64,000 nt of DNA from Clostridium rectalis (lineage in GTDB: Bacteria > Bacillota > Clostridia > Clostridiales > Clostridiaceae), in assembly GCF_900626095.1 (NCBI RefSeq), contig NZ_UYZZ01000001.1:62001-126000 (forward strand). Reading direction: 5' to 3'. The number at the start of each line of letters is the position of its first letter. Positions within the stretch are counted from its first letter, which is position 1. Both the position numbers and the translations under genes were made by a program. Below, one piece after another: positions 45,929 to 54,008 of the stretch. The notes under the pieces were generated by a model. It worked only from the letters and a program-made list of their open reading frames with translations, did not search any database and had not been told where the DNA came from.

Positions 45929-46723
45929 TTGAATAGATTTTATGAGCTATTTAAAGATAAAAAAGCTATAATCGGCATGGTACACTTACTTCCACTCCCA
46001 GGTTCAGCAATGTTTGATGGTGATATGGAAAAAGTATATAGTCAAGCTATACATGATACAAAGGTATTAGAAGAAGGTGGAGTAGCAGCCCTTATGGTTG
46101 AAAACTTTGGTGATATGCCATATAGCAAGGAATTAAGTTTAGAGCAGTCTACTGCATTAGCTGCAGTAGCTGCTGTAGTAAAGGAAAATACTAAATTACC
46201 TGTTGGTATAGATGCTGCTTTTTGCGACTATAAAAGTGCCATTGCATGTGCTAAGGCAACAGGTGCGGATTTTGTAAGACTTGCTGTTTTTGTTGATACG
46301 GTGGAATGTTTTGCAGGAATTTTAGAGCCATGTTGTGCTCAGGCATTAAAATATAGAAAACAAATAGATGCACAAGAGGTTATGATTTTTGCAGATATTC
46401 AGGTAAAACATACGCATATGTTAGTAGAAAATGTGGATATAATTGAATCTGCAAGTGTGGCTGTAAATTGTGGCGCAGATGCAGTTATAGTAACAGGACT
46501 TGCAACAGGAATGGAGACTCCTATTGAAACAGTAAAAAGGGTAAAAGACAATGTAAGTTGCCCTGTTATTATAGGAAGTGGAGTTAATTGTAAAAATATA
46601 AAAGAACAGATGAATATAGCAGATGGAGCCATAGTAGGGTCAAGTCTTAAATATGATAATGTTGTGACTAATAAAGTACATATAGATAAAGTTAAAGAAC
46701 TTATGTTTAATTTGGGTAAATAG
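45929..46723 (+). CDS. BtpA/SgcQ-family TIM-barrel protein
   Basis: A 264-residue protein of the BtpA family (PF03437). Characteristic segments are IIGMVHLLPLPGSAMFDG at the N-terminus, VENFGDMPY, ADIQVKHTHM, GADAVIVTG and VIIGSGVN near the C-terminus. BtpA was linked to photosystem I assembly in cyanobacteria, and SgcQ lies in an E. coli sugar gene cluster; the chemistry is not established. The C-terminal phosphate-binding GSG/GSS pattern suggests a phosphorylated substrate. TTG start at 45929 after AAAGGAGATGAGG, immediately following the phosphorylase gene. Confidence 0.9.
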   Translation: MNRFYELFKDKKAIIGMVHLLPLPGSAMFDGDMEKVYSQAIHDTKVLEEGGVAALMVENFGDMPYSKELSLEQSTALAAVAAVVKENTKLPVGIDAAFCDYKSAIACAKATGADFVRLAVFVDTVECFAGILEPCCAQALKYRKQIDAQEVMIFADIQVKHTHMLVENVDIIESASVAVNCGADAVIVTGLATGMETPIETVKRVKDNVSCPVIIGSGVNCKNIKEQMNIADGAIVGSSLKYDNVVTNKVHIDKVKELMFNLGK

Positions 46724-46747
46724 TTTTATTTTAAGGAGTGATAGTAT

Positions 46748-47896
46748 ATGATGAGACCTATGAAACTTGCTGGAGAATATCTTTTATTTGGCAATGGAGC
46801 ATTGGAATATTTAAAAACAATAAAAGGGGAAAAAGCTTTTATTATAATAAGTGGAGGATCTATTGAGAGAAGTGGATATTTAAAAATTATACAGGATTAT
46901 TTAAGTGAAGCAGGTATTCAATCCAGTGTATTTAAAGGAGTGGAACCAGATCCTAGCATTCATACTGTATTAAAAGGTGCAGAAGAAATGAAAAGATACA
47001 ATCCCGACTGGATTATAGGACTTGGTGGTGGTTCAGCAATGGATGCAGCAAAAGCTATGTGGATATTTTATGAACATCCTCACTTAAAGACTTTGCAAGA
47101 CATATCTTCACCAAATATAATACCTGCATTAAGGGGAAAGGCAAAGATGATTTGTATTCCTACAACTAGTGGATCAGCTAGTGAAGTTAGTAGATCCATT
47201 GTTATAACAGATCCTGAAAAAAATATAAAAGTAGGGATTGGAAATATGGAGATGATGCCTGATATAGCTTTACTTGAGCCAGGAATCACATCTTCCATGC
47301 CAGAACATATTACAGCAGATACTGGTATAGATGCATTAACTCATGCATTAGAAGCATATGTTTCAAATAGATCAAATGATTTAAGTGATACATTATCAGA
47401 AAAAGCAGCATTAGAGATATTTAAATATTTGCCACTTGCTTGTTCAAATGGAGAGAATATACTATATAGAGAAAAAATGCAAAATTTTTCAATGATAGCT
47501 GGTATTGCTTTTACTAATGTATCTTTAGGTATAGTACATAGTATGGCTCACACCGTTGGAGGTAAATATGGTGTAGCCCATGGTCTTGCAGATGGTATTA
47601 TACTGCCTTATGTAATAGAGTATAATATGCAAAATGCGGAGGCAAAGAAAAAGTATGATAAATTAGCAAAGATGTTAGGTGGAGAAAGTTTTGCTAAAAT
47701 GGTAAGAAGTTTAAATGAGCAGCTTAATATACCTTCTAACTTAAAAGAGGTTATAAATAAAGATGAAGATTTTGAGAAAAATCTAGAAGAATTAGCTACT
47801 ATGGCTAAAAATGATGGTTGCACAAAAACTAACCCAATAATTCCTGATATAAAAGGATTTCAAGAATTATTTAGAAAAGCTTATTACGGAAAGTAG
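46748..47896 (+). CDS. Iron-containing alcohol dehydrogenase
   Basis: A 382-residue group III (FucO-like) dehydrogenase. The nucleotide motif is GLGGGSAMDAAK (about 91-102). The metal ligands D195, H199, H264 and H278 are all present (GIDALTHALEAY, GIVHSMAHTVG, GVAHG). It would interconvert an aldehyde and alcohol with NAD(P)H. In this operon a likely role is reducing an aldehyde released by one of the TIM-barrel lyases, but this is inferred. ATG at 46748 or 46751 after AAGGAGTG. Confidence 0.92.
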   Translation: MMRPMKLAGEYLLFGNGALEYLKTIKGEKAFIIISGGSIERSGYLKIIQDYLSEAGIQSSVFKGVEPDPSIHTVLKGAEEMKRYNPDWIIGLGGGSAMDAAKAMWIFYEHPHLKTLQDISSPNIIPALRGKAKMICIPTTSGSASEVSRSIVITDPEKNIKVGIGNMEMMPDIALLEPGITSSMPEHITADTGIDALTHALEAYVSNRSNDLSDTLSEKAALEIFKYLPLACSNGENILYREKMQNFSMIAGIAFTNVSLGIVHSMAHTVGGKYGVAHGLADGIILPYVIEYNMQNAEAKKKYDKLAKMLGGESFAKMVRSLNEQLNIPSNLKEVINKDEDFEKNLEELATMAKNDGCTKTNPIIPDIKGFQELFRKAYYGK

Positions 47897-47904
47897 GGGG
47901 AAAT

Positions 47905-48630
47905 TTGAGTAGTAAATTAATCGGGTATTTATCTTATGGATATCCATCTATTGAAAAAAGTATAGAAATAGCTAACATATATGCAAAGTCTGGTTGTGAT
48001 GTGATAGAAATAAGTTATCCTACAGATAATGCCTATATAGATAGTGAATATATAAGTTTAAGAATGAAGTATGCTATAGAAAAATGTAACGATACAAAAA
48101 AATATTTCCAAGGTATTTCAAAAATAAGAGAAAATAATCCTAGTGTACAGTTACTATTGTTAATATACGAACATAGTATAATTGATTTAGGAGTAAATAA
48201 TTTTATCAAATATTGTAAAGATAATTTAATAGAGGATATTATTTTAGTAGGAACAAAGGATAATTTTATTAAAAATAAGCTTATAGAAGAGGGACTAAAG
48301 ATATCTTGTTATGTTACGTTTTCTATGCCAGATAGTGAAATAAAAGAAGCTAAAAGTTCTAATGGGTTTGTATATTTTCAAGCCAAACCAAGTGGAAAAG
48401 TTAAAGAAGGATATGAAACATTAGATAAATGCATAAAATATCTAAAAGAGATAGGAATAAAGACTCCTATATATGTTGGGGTTGGAATTTCTACAAAGGA
48501 AGATGTTTTGATGGCATCACGAGCTGGAGCAGATGGAATTTTTGTGGGAAGTGCTATATTAAAAAAACAAGATGATTTTAAAGAATTAGAAGATTTTATA
48601 ATAGAATTAAAGTCTGGTATTATTAAATAA
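47905..48630 (+). CDS. Tryptophan synthase alpha-like TIM-barrel protein, not in a trp operon
   Basis: A 241-residue TrpA homologue. E35 (DVIEISYP) and D46 (YIDSEYI) occupy the positions of the TrpA catalytic Glu49 and Asp60, with the same spacing of 11. The phosphate-binding loops YVGVGIST and IFVGSAIL match TrpA GFGIS and GSAIV. No trpB or other trp gene is near. It is the last gene of the catabolic operon, TTG start after AGGGGG. A retro-aldol cleavage yielding glyceraldehyde 3-phosphate from a phosphorylated substrate is a reasonable guess. It is shorter than standard TrpA (about 265). Confidence 0.85.
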   Translation: MSSKLIGYLSYGYPSIEKSIEIANIYAKSGCDVIEISYPTDNAYIDSEYISLRMKYAIEKCNDTKKYFQGISKIRENNPSVQLLLLIYEHSIIDLGVNNFIKYCKDNLIEDIILVGTKDNFIKNKLIEEGLKISCYVTFSMPDSEIKEAKSSNGFVYFQAKPSGKVKEGYETLDKCIKYLKEIGIKTPIYVGVGISTKEDVLMASRAGADGIFVGSAILKKQDDFKELEDFIIELKSGIIK

Positions 48631-48663
48631 ATTTGTTAACCTTAACACACATATTTATATAAT

Positions 48664-48698
48664 GGATTTCTCTATATTAAATGAGAAGTCCTTTTTTT
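48664..48698 (+). terminator. Intrinsic terminator after the catabolic operon
   Basis: GGATTTCTC pairs with GAGAAGTCC (one G-T wobble) across a 10-base loop, followed by seven T residues. Confidence 0.85.
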
Positions 48699-48768
48699 AT
48701 GATGATTATTTATAATGAAAGGTAAAATTAATTATTCTAAGTATTTATGAAAAGTTAAAACTTAAAAA

Positions 48769-48811
48769 AAACTTAAAATTCTTTAATTATAAAGAATTTT
48801 AAGTTTTTTTC
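48769..48811 (+). terminator. Second terminator hairpin, close to the next promoter
   Basis: ACTTAAAATTCTTT pairs perfectly with AAAGAATTTTAAGT around AATTAT, followed by a T run. A TATAAT box lies just after it (48815-48820), so the hairpin probably insulates the next operon from upstream transcription. Confidence 0.8.
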
Positions 48812-48851
48812 CTGTATAATATTGTTAACAAACTATTAACGGGAGGTAATT

Positions 48852-49355
48852 ATGGAATATAGTAAGTTAAATAGTAATTCGAAAAAATCTTGGTTTGTTG
48901 CAAGAGCTATAACTACAATAATATTTTTTATTTTATCAGAGGGGATAAAATATTTTTTGATGAATAAACTTAATATTTTAGTTATTGTTCAATATAATAA
49001 AATAATAAATATTTGTATAGCAATAATAATTTTATTATTACTTTTAAATACTTTAATATATCCATTAATAGAATATAATCAATGGAGATATAGTATAAAT
49101 AAAGATAAAATTGAATTTAGAGAGGGAATATACACGATTACAACTACTACAATTCCAGTGGTTAGGGTTCAGCACATTAAAGTTAAACAGGGACCGATAA
49201 ATAGGATATTTAAATTGGCTAATATACAAATATTTACTGCGGGAGGAGTTCATATAATACCTAATATAGAAATTGAAAAGGCGGAGGAAATAAGTTGTTT
49301 TTTAAAGGATAAAATAAGAGAAAAGGCGGAAGAACATGATAGAGAAACCTACTAG
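48852..49355 (+). CDS. Bacterial PH-domain membrane protein, YdbS type
   Basis: A 167-residue protein with two transmembrane helices (about 18-38 and 50-72) followed by one bacterial PH domain (bPH2, about 78-160, with IEFREGIYTITTTTIPVVRVQHIKV). It matches YdbS of B. subtilis, which pairs with the larger YdbT. That pair has been implicated in resistance to a Bacillus bacteriocin; the mechanism is unknown. GGGAGG precedes the ATG. It overlaps the next gene by 20 bases. Confidence 0.88.
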   Translation: MEYSKLNSNSKKSWFVARAITTIIFFILSEGIKYFLMNKLNILVIVQYNKIINICIAIIILLLLLNTLIYPLIEYNQWRYSINKDKIEFREGIYTITTTTIPVVRVQHIKVKQGPINRIFKLANIQIFTAGGVHIIPNIEIEKAEEISCFLKDKIREKAEEHDRETY

Positions 49356-50769
49356 AAATCATTGGAGCTTTATTGTAATAAATATATTAAAGAATTTAAA
49401 AGAATTTTTTATATTTATTTTAATGATATTTATAATTAAATATAATATATATTTAATTATTGTATTTTCATTATTTATAATAATCAATTCTATTGTAAAG
49501 TGGAAAAATTCAGTGTTTTATGTAAAGGAAAATATGTTGGTTTTTAAGGAAGGAATATTTTCTAAGTCAAAACAGGAGATACCATTTCATAAAATAAGTA
49601 CAGTTAACATAGACAAAAACTTTATTGATAGGATACTTAAAACTTGTACTGTAAAAGTGGATAGTGGAAGTGCTGTAGCAGGTGAAAGTGATTTTGAAAT
49701 AAAGGTTAAATATGATTTGGGGGATAAAATTAGACAAACAGTCCTTTCTCATAGTAATAATGGTGATGAAAAAGAAGAGGATATTAAAATAAATTATAAA
49801 CACGTAATCTCTATAAAAGAAATTATAATATACTCATTAACAAAATCAAAAATTGCATGGGCATTTGGAATTTTTTTTATAATTTCAAAATATATAGATA
49901 ATGTAAAAAGATTAGTTCCTGTTTTTATGAAATCTAGAATATCACAAAAGATGAATATGAATGAAGTATTTAATAAATTGTCTCTAAGTGGAGTTTATTT
50001 AGTGCTTTTAATAATTAGTGTATATGTATTTATAAGTGTAATATTTTGTATTTTTGAAATTATAAAGTTATATAATTTTTCTTTAGAATATAAAGAAGAG
50101 AATATAAACATAAAGTATGGAATGATTAGTAAAAAAGAATATTCCATACCTGTAAAAAAAATTAATGCATTAAGATATAAACAAAATTTTTTTCAAAAAA
50201 AATTTAAAATATATTCGTTAGAGGCTATATCTATTGGATACGGTGATGAAAGCAATGAACAAGCTATTGTTTATCCTATGGTTACTGAAAAATTTCAAAT
50301 AGAACTTCTAGAAAATGTTTTACCTGAATTTAAATTTTATGGTGAAATACAAAGAGCACCTAAAAGAAGCATATCTAAATTCATATTTAAAAGTACAGCT
50401 ATATTATTTGCTATATTAGTTCCTTTATATTTTAAAGTTTCTATAGTTTCAAAAGGATTAAAGATAGTTTTATTTTTTGCTGTGTTACTATTAAATTTTA
50501 TTCGTGGATATTTAAATTATAGTAATACATCACTTGGTGTAGACAAAAAAAATATACTTGTTAGTTGCGGAAGTATAAAAAAAGTCACAACTCTTATAAA
50601 GCAAGATAGGGTTCAGTCTATAACTAAAACCCAAAATATTTTTCAAAGATATAGTAGTGTTGTAAGTTACAAAATAGATATTTACTCTAATAGTTTTGGT
50701 GAAGTGGTTAATATAAATAATATGGATGAAAATACTTATAAAGTTTTATATAAAAATTTGATATTTTAA
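49336..50769 (+). CDS. Bacterial PH-domain membrane protein, YdbT type
   Basis: A 477-residue membrane protein with three bPH2 domains alternating with transmembrane pairs. The repeats are recognisable by MLVFKEGIFSKSKQEIPFHKISTVNIDKN (about 70), INIKYGMISKKEYSIPVKKINALRYKQN (about 255) and a third (ILVSCGSIKKVTTLIKQDRVQSITK) near 420. It is the usual partner of the YdbS-type protein just upstream, whose gene overlaps its start. The ATG at 49336 has GGCGGAAG upstream. Confidence 0.87.
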   Translation: MIEKPTRNHWSFIVINILKNLKEFFIFILMIFIIKYNIYLIIVFSLFIIINSIVKWKNSVFYVKENMLVFKEGIFSKSKQEIPFHKISTVNIDKNFIDRILKTCTVKVDSGSAVAGESDFEIKVKYDLGDKIRQTVLSHSNNGDEKEEDIKINYKHVISIKEIIIYSLTKSKIAWAFGIFFIISKYIDNVKRLVPVFMKSRISQKMNMNEVFNKLSLSGVYLVLLIISVYVFISVIFCIFEIIKLYNFSLEYKEENINIKYGMISKKEYSIPVKKINALRYKQNFFQKKFKIYSLEAISIGYGDESNEQAIVYPMVTEKFQIELLENVLPEFKFYGEIQRAPKRSISKFIFKSTAILFAILVPLYFKVSIVSKGLKIVLFFAVLLLNFIRGYLNYSNTSLGVDKKNILVSCGSIKKVTTLIKQDRVQSITKTQNIFQRYSSVVSYKIDIYSNSFGEVVNINNMDENTYKVLYKNLIF

Positions 50770-50791
50770 TTTAAAAAACTGGGAGGAAAAC

Positions 50792-52042
50792 ATGAAAAGT
50801 AAAAAGATTTTAAGTTTTATTATGATTTTTTTAATAAGTGTTATGTCAATTGGATGCAGTAATAAATATAAAGTTAAATCAGGAGATAGAAAGGAAATGT
50901 GGATAAAGGATATTGAATATTTAGGCAAGCAGTTACCCAAAAAACATAAAAATTTATTTTTCAATTTAAGTGAGGAAAGTTTTAATGAAAAAATAGAAAA
51001 TTTAAAAAATAAAATAGAAAATTTAAAGGACGAAGAAATTAAGACTGAAATATATAAGATAGTTGCCTCTGTGGGAGATGGTCATACCTTTGTTTATGAA
51101 AAATTTAATAAACTATATCCACTTTCATTATATTCATTTAAAGAAGGTATATATACTGAAAGTACAATAGAAGAATATAAACAGATAATAGGATGCAAAT
51201 TAATCAAAATTAATGATTTGGATATAGAAAGTATAAAAGACAAGATTTCTAAGGTTATTTCACATGAAAATGAAGCTCAAATTAAAAATGAACTCCCACA
51301 ATTTATAATTGCACCAGATATATTATATGGATTAAAAATTATAGATAATAAAGAAAAAACTAAATTTACATTTTTAAATTCACAAAATAAAATTATAAAT
51401 ATAGAGGTAAAGCCTATAAAGATTAATGAAAATAGCAGAAAATTATTTATTAATCCATATAAAGAGGGAAATATACCTATGTATTTAGAAAAGGGAGATA
51501 AAAATTATTGGTATAAGTATTTAAAGGATGAAAATACATTATATTTTAAATATAATTCTTGTATGGAAATGGAGGATAAATCATTTAAAGTTTTTTCAAA
51601 AGAACTTATAGAGGCATTAGATAAACATAATCCTGAAAAATTTATTATAGATCTGAGAGATAACGGTGGCGGAAATTCATCCATATTAGATAAATTTATA
51701 GATGAAATTAAAAATCACAAAATCAATAAAGAAAATAAACTATTTGTTATAGTTGGTAGAAGAACATTTTCATCAGCTATATTAAATTCTATAGATTTAA
51801 GAAATAAAACAGAAGCTATATTTGTTGGGGAGCCTACAGGGGGGAAACCAAATCATTATGGAGAGGTAAAAAGCTTTAAATTACCTAATATGGGTATGGA
51901 AATTAGCTACTCTACAAAGTACTTTAAATCATCTAAAGAGGATACACCTTCTTTTATGCCAGATAGGTTAATAGAGCCATCTATAAATGATTTTATAAAT
52001 AGTAAGGATTCAGTCCTTCAGTATATATTAAATAAAAAATAG
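50792..52042 (+). CDS. S41-family peptidase-like lipoprotein
   Basis: A 416-residue lipoprotein with lipobox MSIGC (Cys at about 22). The C-terminal half resembles the tail-specific protease (S41) core: FIIDLRDNGGGNSS, then VGRRTFSSAILNSID with the expected nucleophilic Ser, and FVGEPTGGKPN. No PDZ domain is obvious between the N-terminal part and the catalytic core, as in eukaryote-like C1-type S41 members. It lies 22 bases after the PH-domain gene with GGGAGG before its ATG, and is probably in the same operon. Confidence 0.85.
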   Translation: MKSKKILSFIMIFLISVMSIGCSNKYKVKSGDRKEMWIKDIEYLGKQLPKKHKNLFFNLSEESFNEKIENLKNKIENLKDEEIKTEIYKIVASVGDGHTFVYEKFNKLYPLSLYSFKEGIYTESTIEEYKQIIGCKLIKINDLDIESIKDKISKVISHENEAQIKNELPQFIIAPDILYGLKIIDNKEKTKFTFLNSQNKIINIEVKPIKINENSRKLFINPYKEGNIPMYLEKGDKNYWYKYLKDENTLYFKYNSCMEMEDKSFKVFSKELIEALDKHNPEKFIIDLRDNGGGNSSILDKFIDEIKNHKINKENKLFVIVGRRTFSSAILNSIDLRNKTEAIFVGEPTGGKPNHYGEVKSFKLPNMGMEISYSTKYFKSSKEDTPSFMPDRLIEPSINDFINSKDSVLQYILNKK

Positions 52043-52068
52043 ATAAAAGTATTTTTAAAATATAAAAA

Positions 52069-52110
52069 TAATAATGGATGGATAGTAAAAATCCATCCAT
52101 TATTATTTTA
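52069..52110. terminator. Bidirectional terminator between convergent genes
   Basis: TAATAATGGATGGAT and ATCCATCCATTATTA form a 15-bp perfect stem with a 7-base loop, then TTTTA on the plus side. Confidence 0.9.
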
Positions 52111-52111
52111 T

Positions 52112-52363
52112 TTAAATTGTCATAGAGTTTATCTTCACTCCTTGTATTTTTAAAAGGTCATGTTCTAATTCTTTTATTAAGTTTTTATCTTTAGAGAGTT
52201 GTAGAATTATTAAACCTCTACGGGAACAATTATCTTTTGTGGCTTCGTGAAGTCCAAGTCTTGTTTTTATAATGCATCCATGTTTGGTTAAAATATCTTG
52301 CACATGGGCTGCATAATTATTTCTTTCTTCAATGGCTATTCCCATAATTATTGAACTTTCCAT
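52112..52363 (-). CDS. TM1266-family ACT-like protein (iron-only hydrogenase system regulator)
   Basis: An 83-residue single-domain ACT-fold protein (IMGIAIEERNNYAAHVQDILTKHG, KTRLGLHEATKDNCSRRGLIILQL). This matches the small TM1266-type family found beside FeFe-hydrogenase maturation genes and proposed to regulate them. No hydrogenase or maturase gene lies in this window. ATG at 52363 after AAAAGGAG. The function is not proven in any organism I can cite. Confidence 0.85.
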   Translation of the reverse strand: MESSIIMGIAIEERNNYAAHVQDILTKHGCIIKTRLGLHEATKDNCSRRGLIILQLSKDKNLIKELEHDLLKIQGVKINSMTI

Positions 52364-52448
52364 ATTAAACTCCTTTTCCTATTATATGATATTAATATTA
52401 TTATCAATAATAAAGAATTTTATAAAAATCTTTATTTAAATTAATTTT

Positions 52449-52805
52449 CTATAGACAGATATGTCTTGCTAATACTTTATAAAAGGATAAGGTATCATCT
52501 TCCTTTAAAAAACATAATTCATATTGTCTCCCTTTGGCAAAAAATCTTATTTTATTGTTACTACAAGTGCAGTAATTTTTAGGTATAGTTATAATATCTA
52601 TTTTTGAATAAGGTATAGAAACAATAGAGGTTTCCTTCATTATAGTGTTTTCATCTACAAATAAAAGTCTTTTATTTGTTACACAAGAAAATTTATTAAC
52701 TGTTTCATATATATGCTCTACTCCCTCACCAGGAAATAAGAAATTTTCTATCTCTTTCATATATTTTTCATTATTATTTAGAACATTTTTCATAGTTTCT
52801 AACAT
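52449..52805 (-). CDS. Small bacterial PH-domain protein
   Basis: A 118-residue soluble protein. Residues 20-115 look like a bacterial PH domain (VNKFSCVTNKRLLFVDENTIMKETSIVSIPYSKIDII), with the typical NKRLLF strand-turn and no membrane helix. The role is unknown. The ATG at 52805 follows AAAGGTGG. It lies downstream of an intergenic stretch without a recognised promoter. Confidence 0.75.
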   Translation of the reverse strand: MLETMKNVLNNNEKYMKEIENFLFPGEGVEHIYETVNKFSCVTNKRLLFVDENTIMKETSIVSIPYSKIDIITIPKNYCTCSNNKIRFFAKGRQYELCFLKEDDTLSFYKVLARHICL

Positions 52806-53450
52806 TATATCATTCCACCTTTATATAAAGATTTTATATCAAGTGAGTTCTAGAAGAACTTATCCTAGGCGTATTAACTGTTATCTCTCACTTAAAGATG
52901 ATGTAGCCTTCGGATAAAATATTCTATAATAAGTTTTTTCTATAAAAGTATACAAAACTCCTTTAAATTTCTAATTATTTTTAATATTTTAATAATAAAA
53001 GAAAGCTTAACTAGCTTTTAAATTGTTTAGAAAATAATATTTTGTTGAAATAAATAAAGTATAAAGTGACTAGGTTTAATCTTAGTATTTTAAGGTATAG
53101 CTATTAATTTAAAAGGAGAGATATTTTGAAATAGTTTTAAAGGCAGTATACATGTAGTCTATTAGAAAGAGAAATACTAAATAACTGTAAAGTATGTAAT
53201 TTAGAGTTTATGTAACAAGGTAGATAAAATAATAAAAGGGTATATGAAAGACAATTCTGTAGTTAAAGAGGAGTTTAATTTTTATTTATTATAATTCTAC
53301 TTAAATAAGTAATTTAGAAAAACATTTTAGATAATATTTACTCATATAATTTTTTTCTACATTTATATAGCATAAAATAAAATTTTTCATATCATTATAG
53401 TAAGATTAATAAAATTATAAACTATATTATTAATATTAGAGGGTGATGAT
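52806..53450. other. Gene-poor intergenic region
   Basis: About 645 bases, AT-rich. There is a short dyad, AGTTCT-AGA-AGAACT, near 52843-52857 and a small hairpin (AAAGCT/AGCTTT near 53003). An AAAGGAGAG-like ribosome site near 53113 is followed by TTGAAATAG, an immediate stop, so it may be a decayed small gene. No RNA gene or riboswitch core was recognised. Confidence 0.5.
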
Positions 53451-54008
53451 TTGAAAAATAGATGTAATAAAACTATATGCATACAAGGATGTGGAAGATG
53501 CACATGCCCACGAGGAATAACAGGACCTACAGGTCCAACAGGACTACAAGGAGTAACAGGAGTAACAGGTCCAACAGGACCACAAGTATTGATAGTATAC
53601 GGCGGCTTATACAACGATGCCATACAAACCATTGCAGTTGATCCAGGAGTCATAGAGATGATTTCTATACCTAAAGCTATGCCAATTAACAATGTAACAC
53701 TTGGAGCAGACACTGTTATAATTGATGTTACAGGCAAATATTTAGTAGAGTTTACGGTTTTTCTAAATTCAGCAGGAGGAGGTGGAATTACTACTATTGG
53801 TGTTCAAATCAACGGAACATTCTCAGAACCGTCTTTGGTAACGACTACCTTAATAGATTCAAATTTCAAGTGTATTACGTTCAGTTCTATTGTCACGTTG
53901 GCTAAAGACGATGAATTGACATTAGCAATCTCCAATACAATAGCCACAACTTTTTTTCTTGAGGCAGGAATGAACGCAAATTTGAATGTGTTACTGTTAG
54001 GAAGTTAA
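53451..54008 (+). CDS. Short collagen-like protein with BclA-type C-terminal domain (exosporium/spore surface type)
   Basis: A 185-residue protein. After a cysteine-rich N-terminus (CNKTICIQGCGRCTCPRG) comes a short Gly-X-Thr collagen tract (about 24-45; GPTGPTG and GVTGVTGPTG). A C-terminal beta-rich domain (about 48-185) resembles the TNF-like trimer domain of Bacillus BclA (FTVFLNSAGGGGITTIGVQINGT). Such proteins form trimeric filaments on spores. The tract is only about seven triplets, very short for the type. Base composition is visibly richer in G and C than its neighbours. TTG start after GAGGGTGA. Confidence 0.85.
   Translation: MKNRCNKTICIQGCGRCTCPRGITGPTGPTGLQGVTGVTGPTGPQVLIVYGGLYNDAIQTIAVDPGVIEMISIPKAMPINNVTLGADTVIIDVTGKYLVEFTVFLNSAGGGGITTIGVQINGTFSEPSLVTTTLIDSNFKCITFSSIVTLAKDDELTLAISNTIATTFFLEAGMNANLNVLLLGS

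Noticed and set aside
47905-48630. A tryptophan biosynthesis gene (trpA)
   Set aside because: There is no trpB, trpC or other trp gene, and the gene ends a transport and catabolic operon.
52645-52917. A 90-residue plus-strand frame antisense to the small PH-domain gene
   Set aside because: It overlaps a better-supported minus-strand gene, has no ribosome site and no family resemblance.
53505-53590. Short repeated units resembling a CRISPR or minisatellite array
   Set aside because: The repeats are in-frame Gly-X-Thr codons of the collagen-like protein, with no spacers of constant length.
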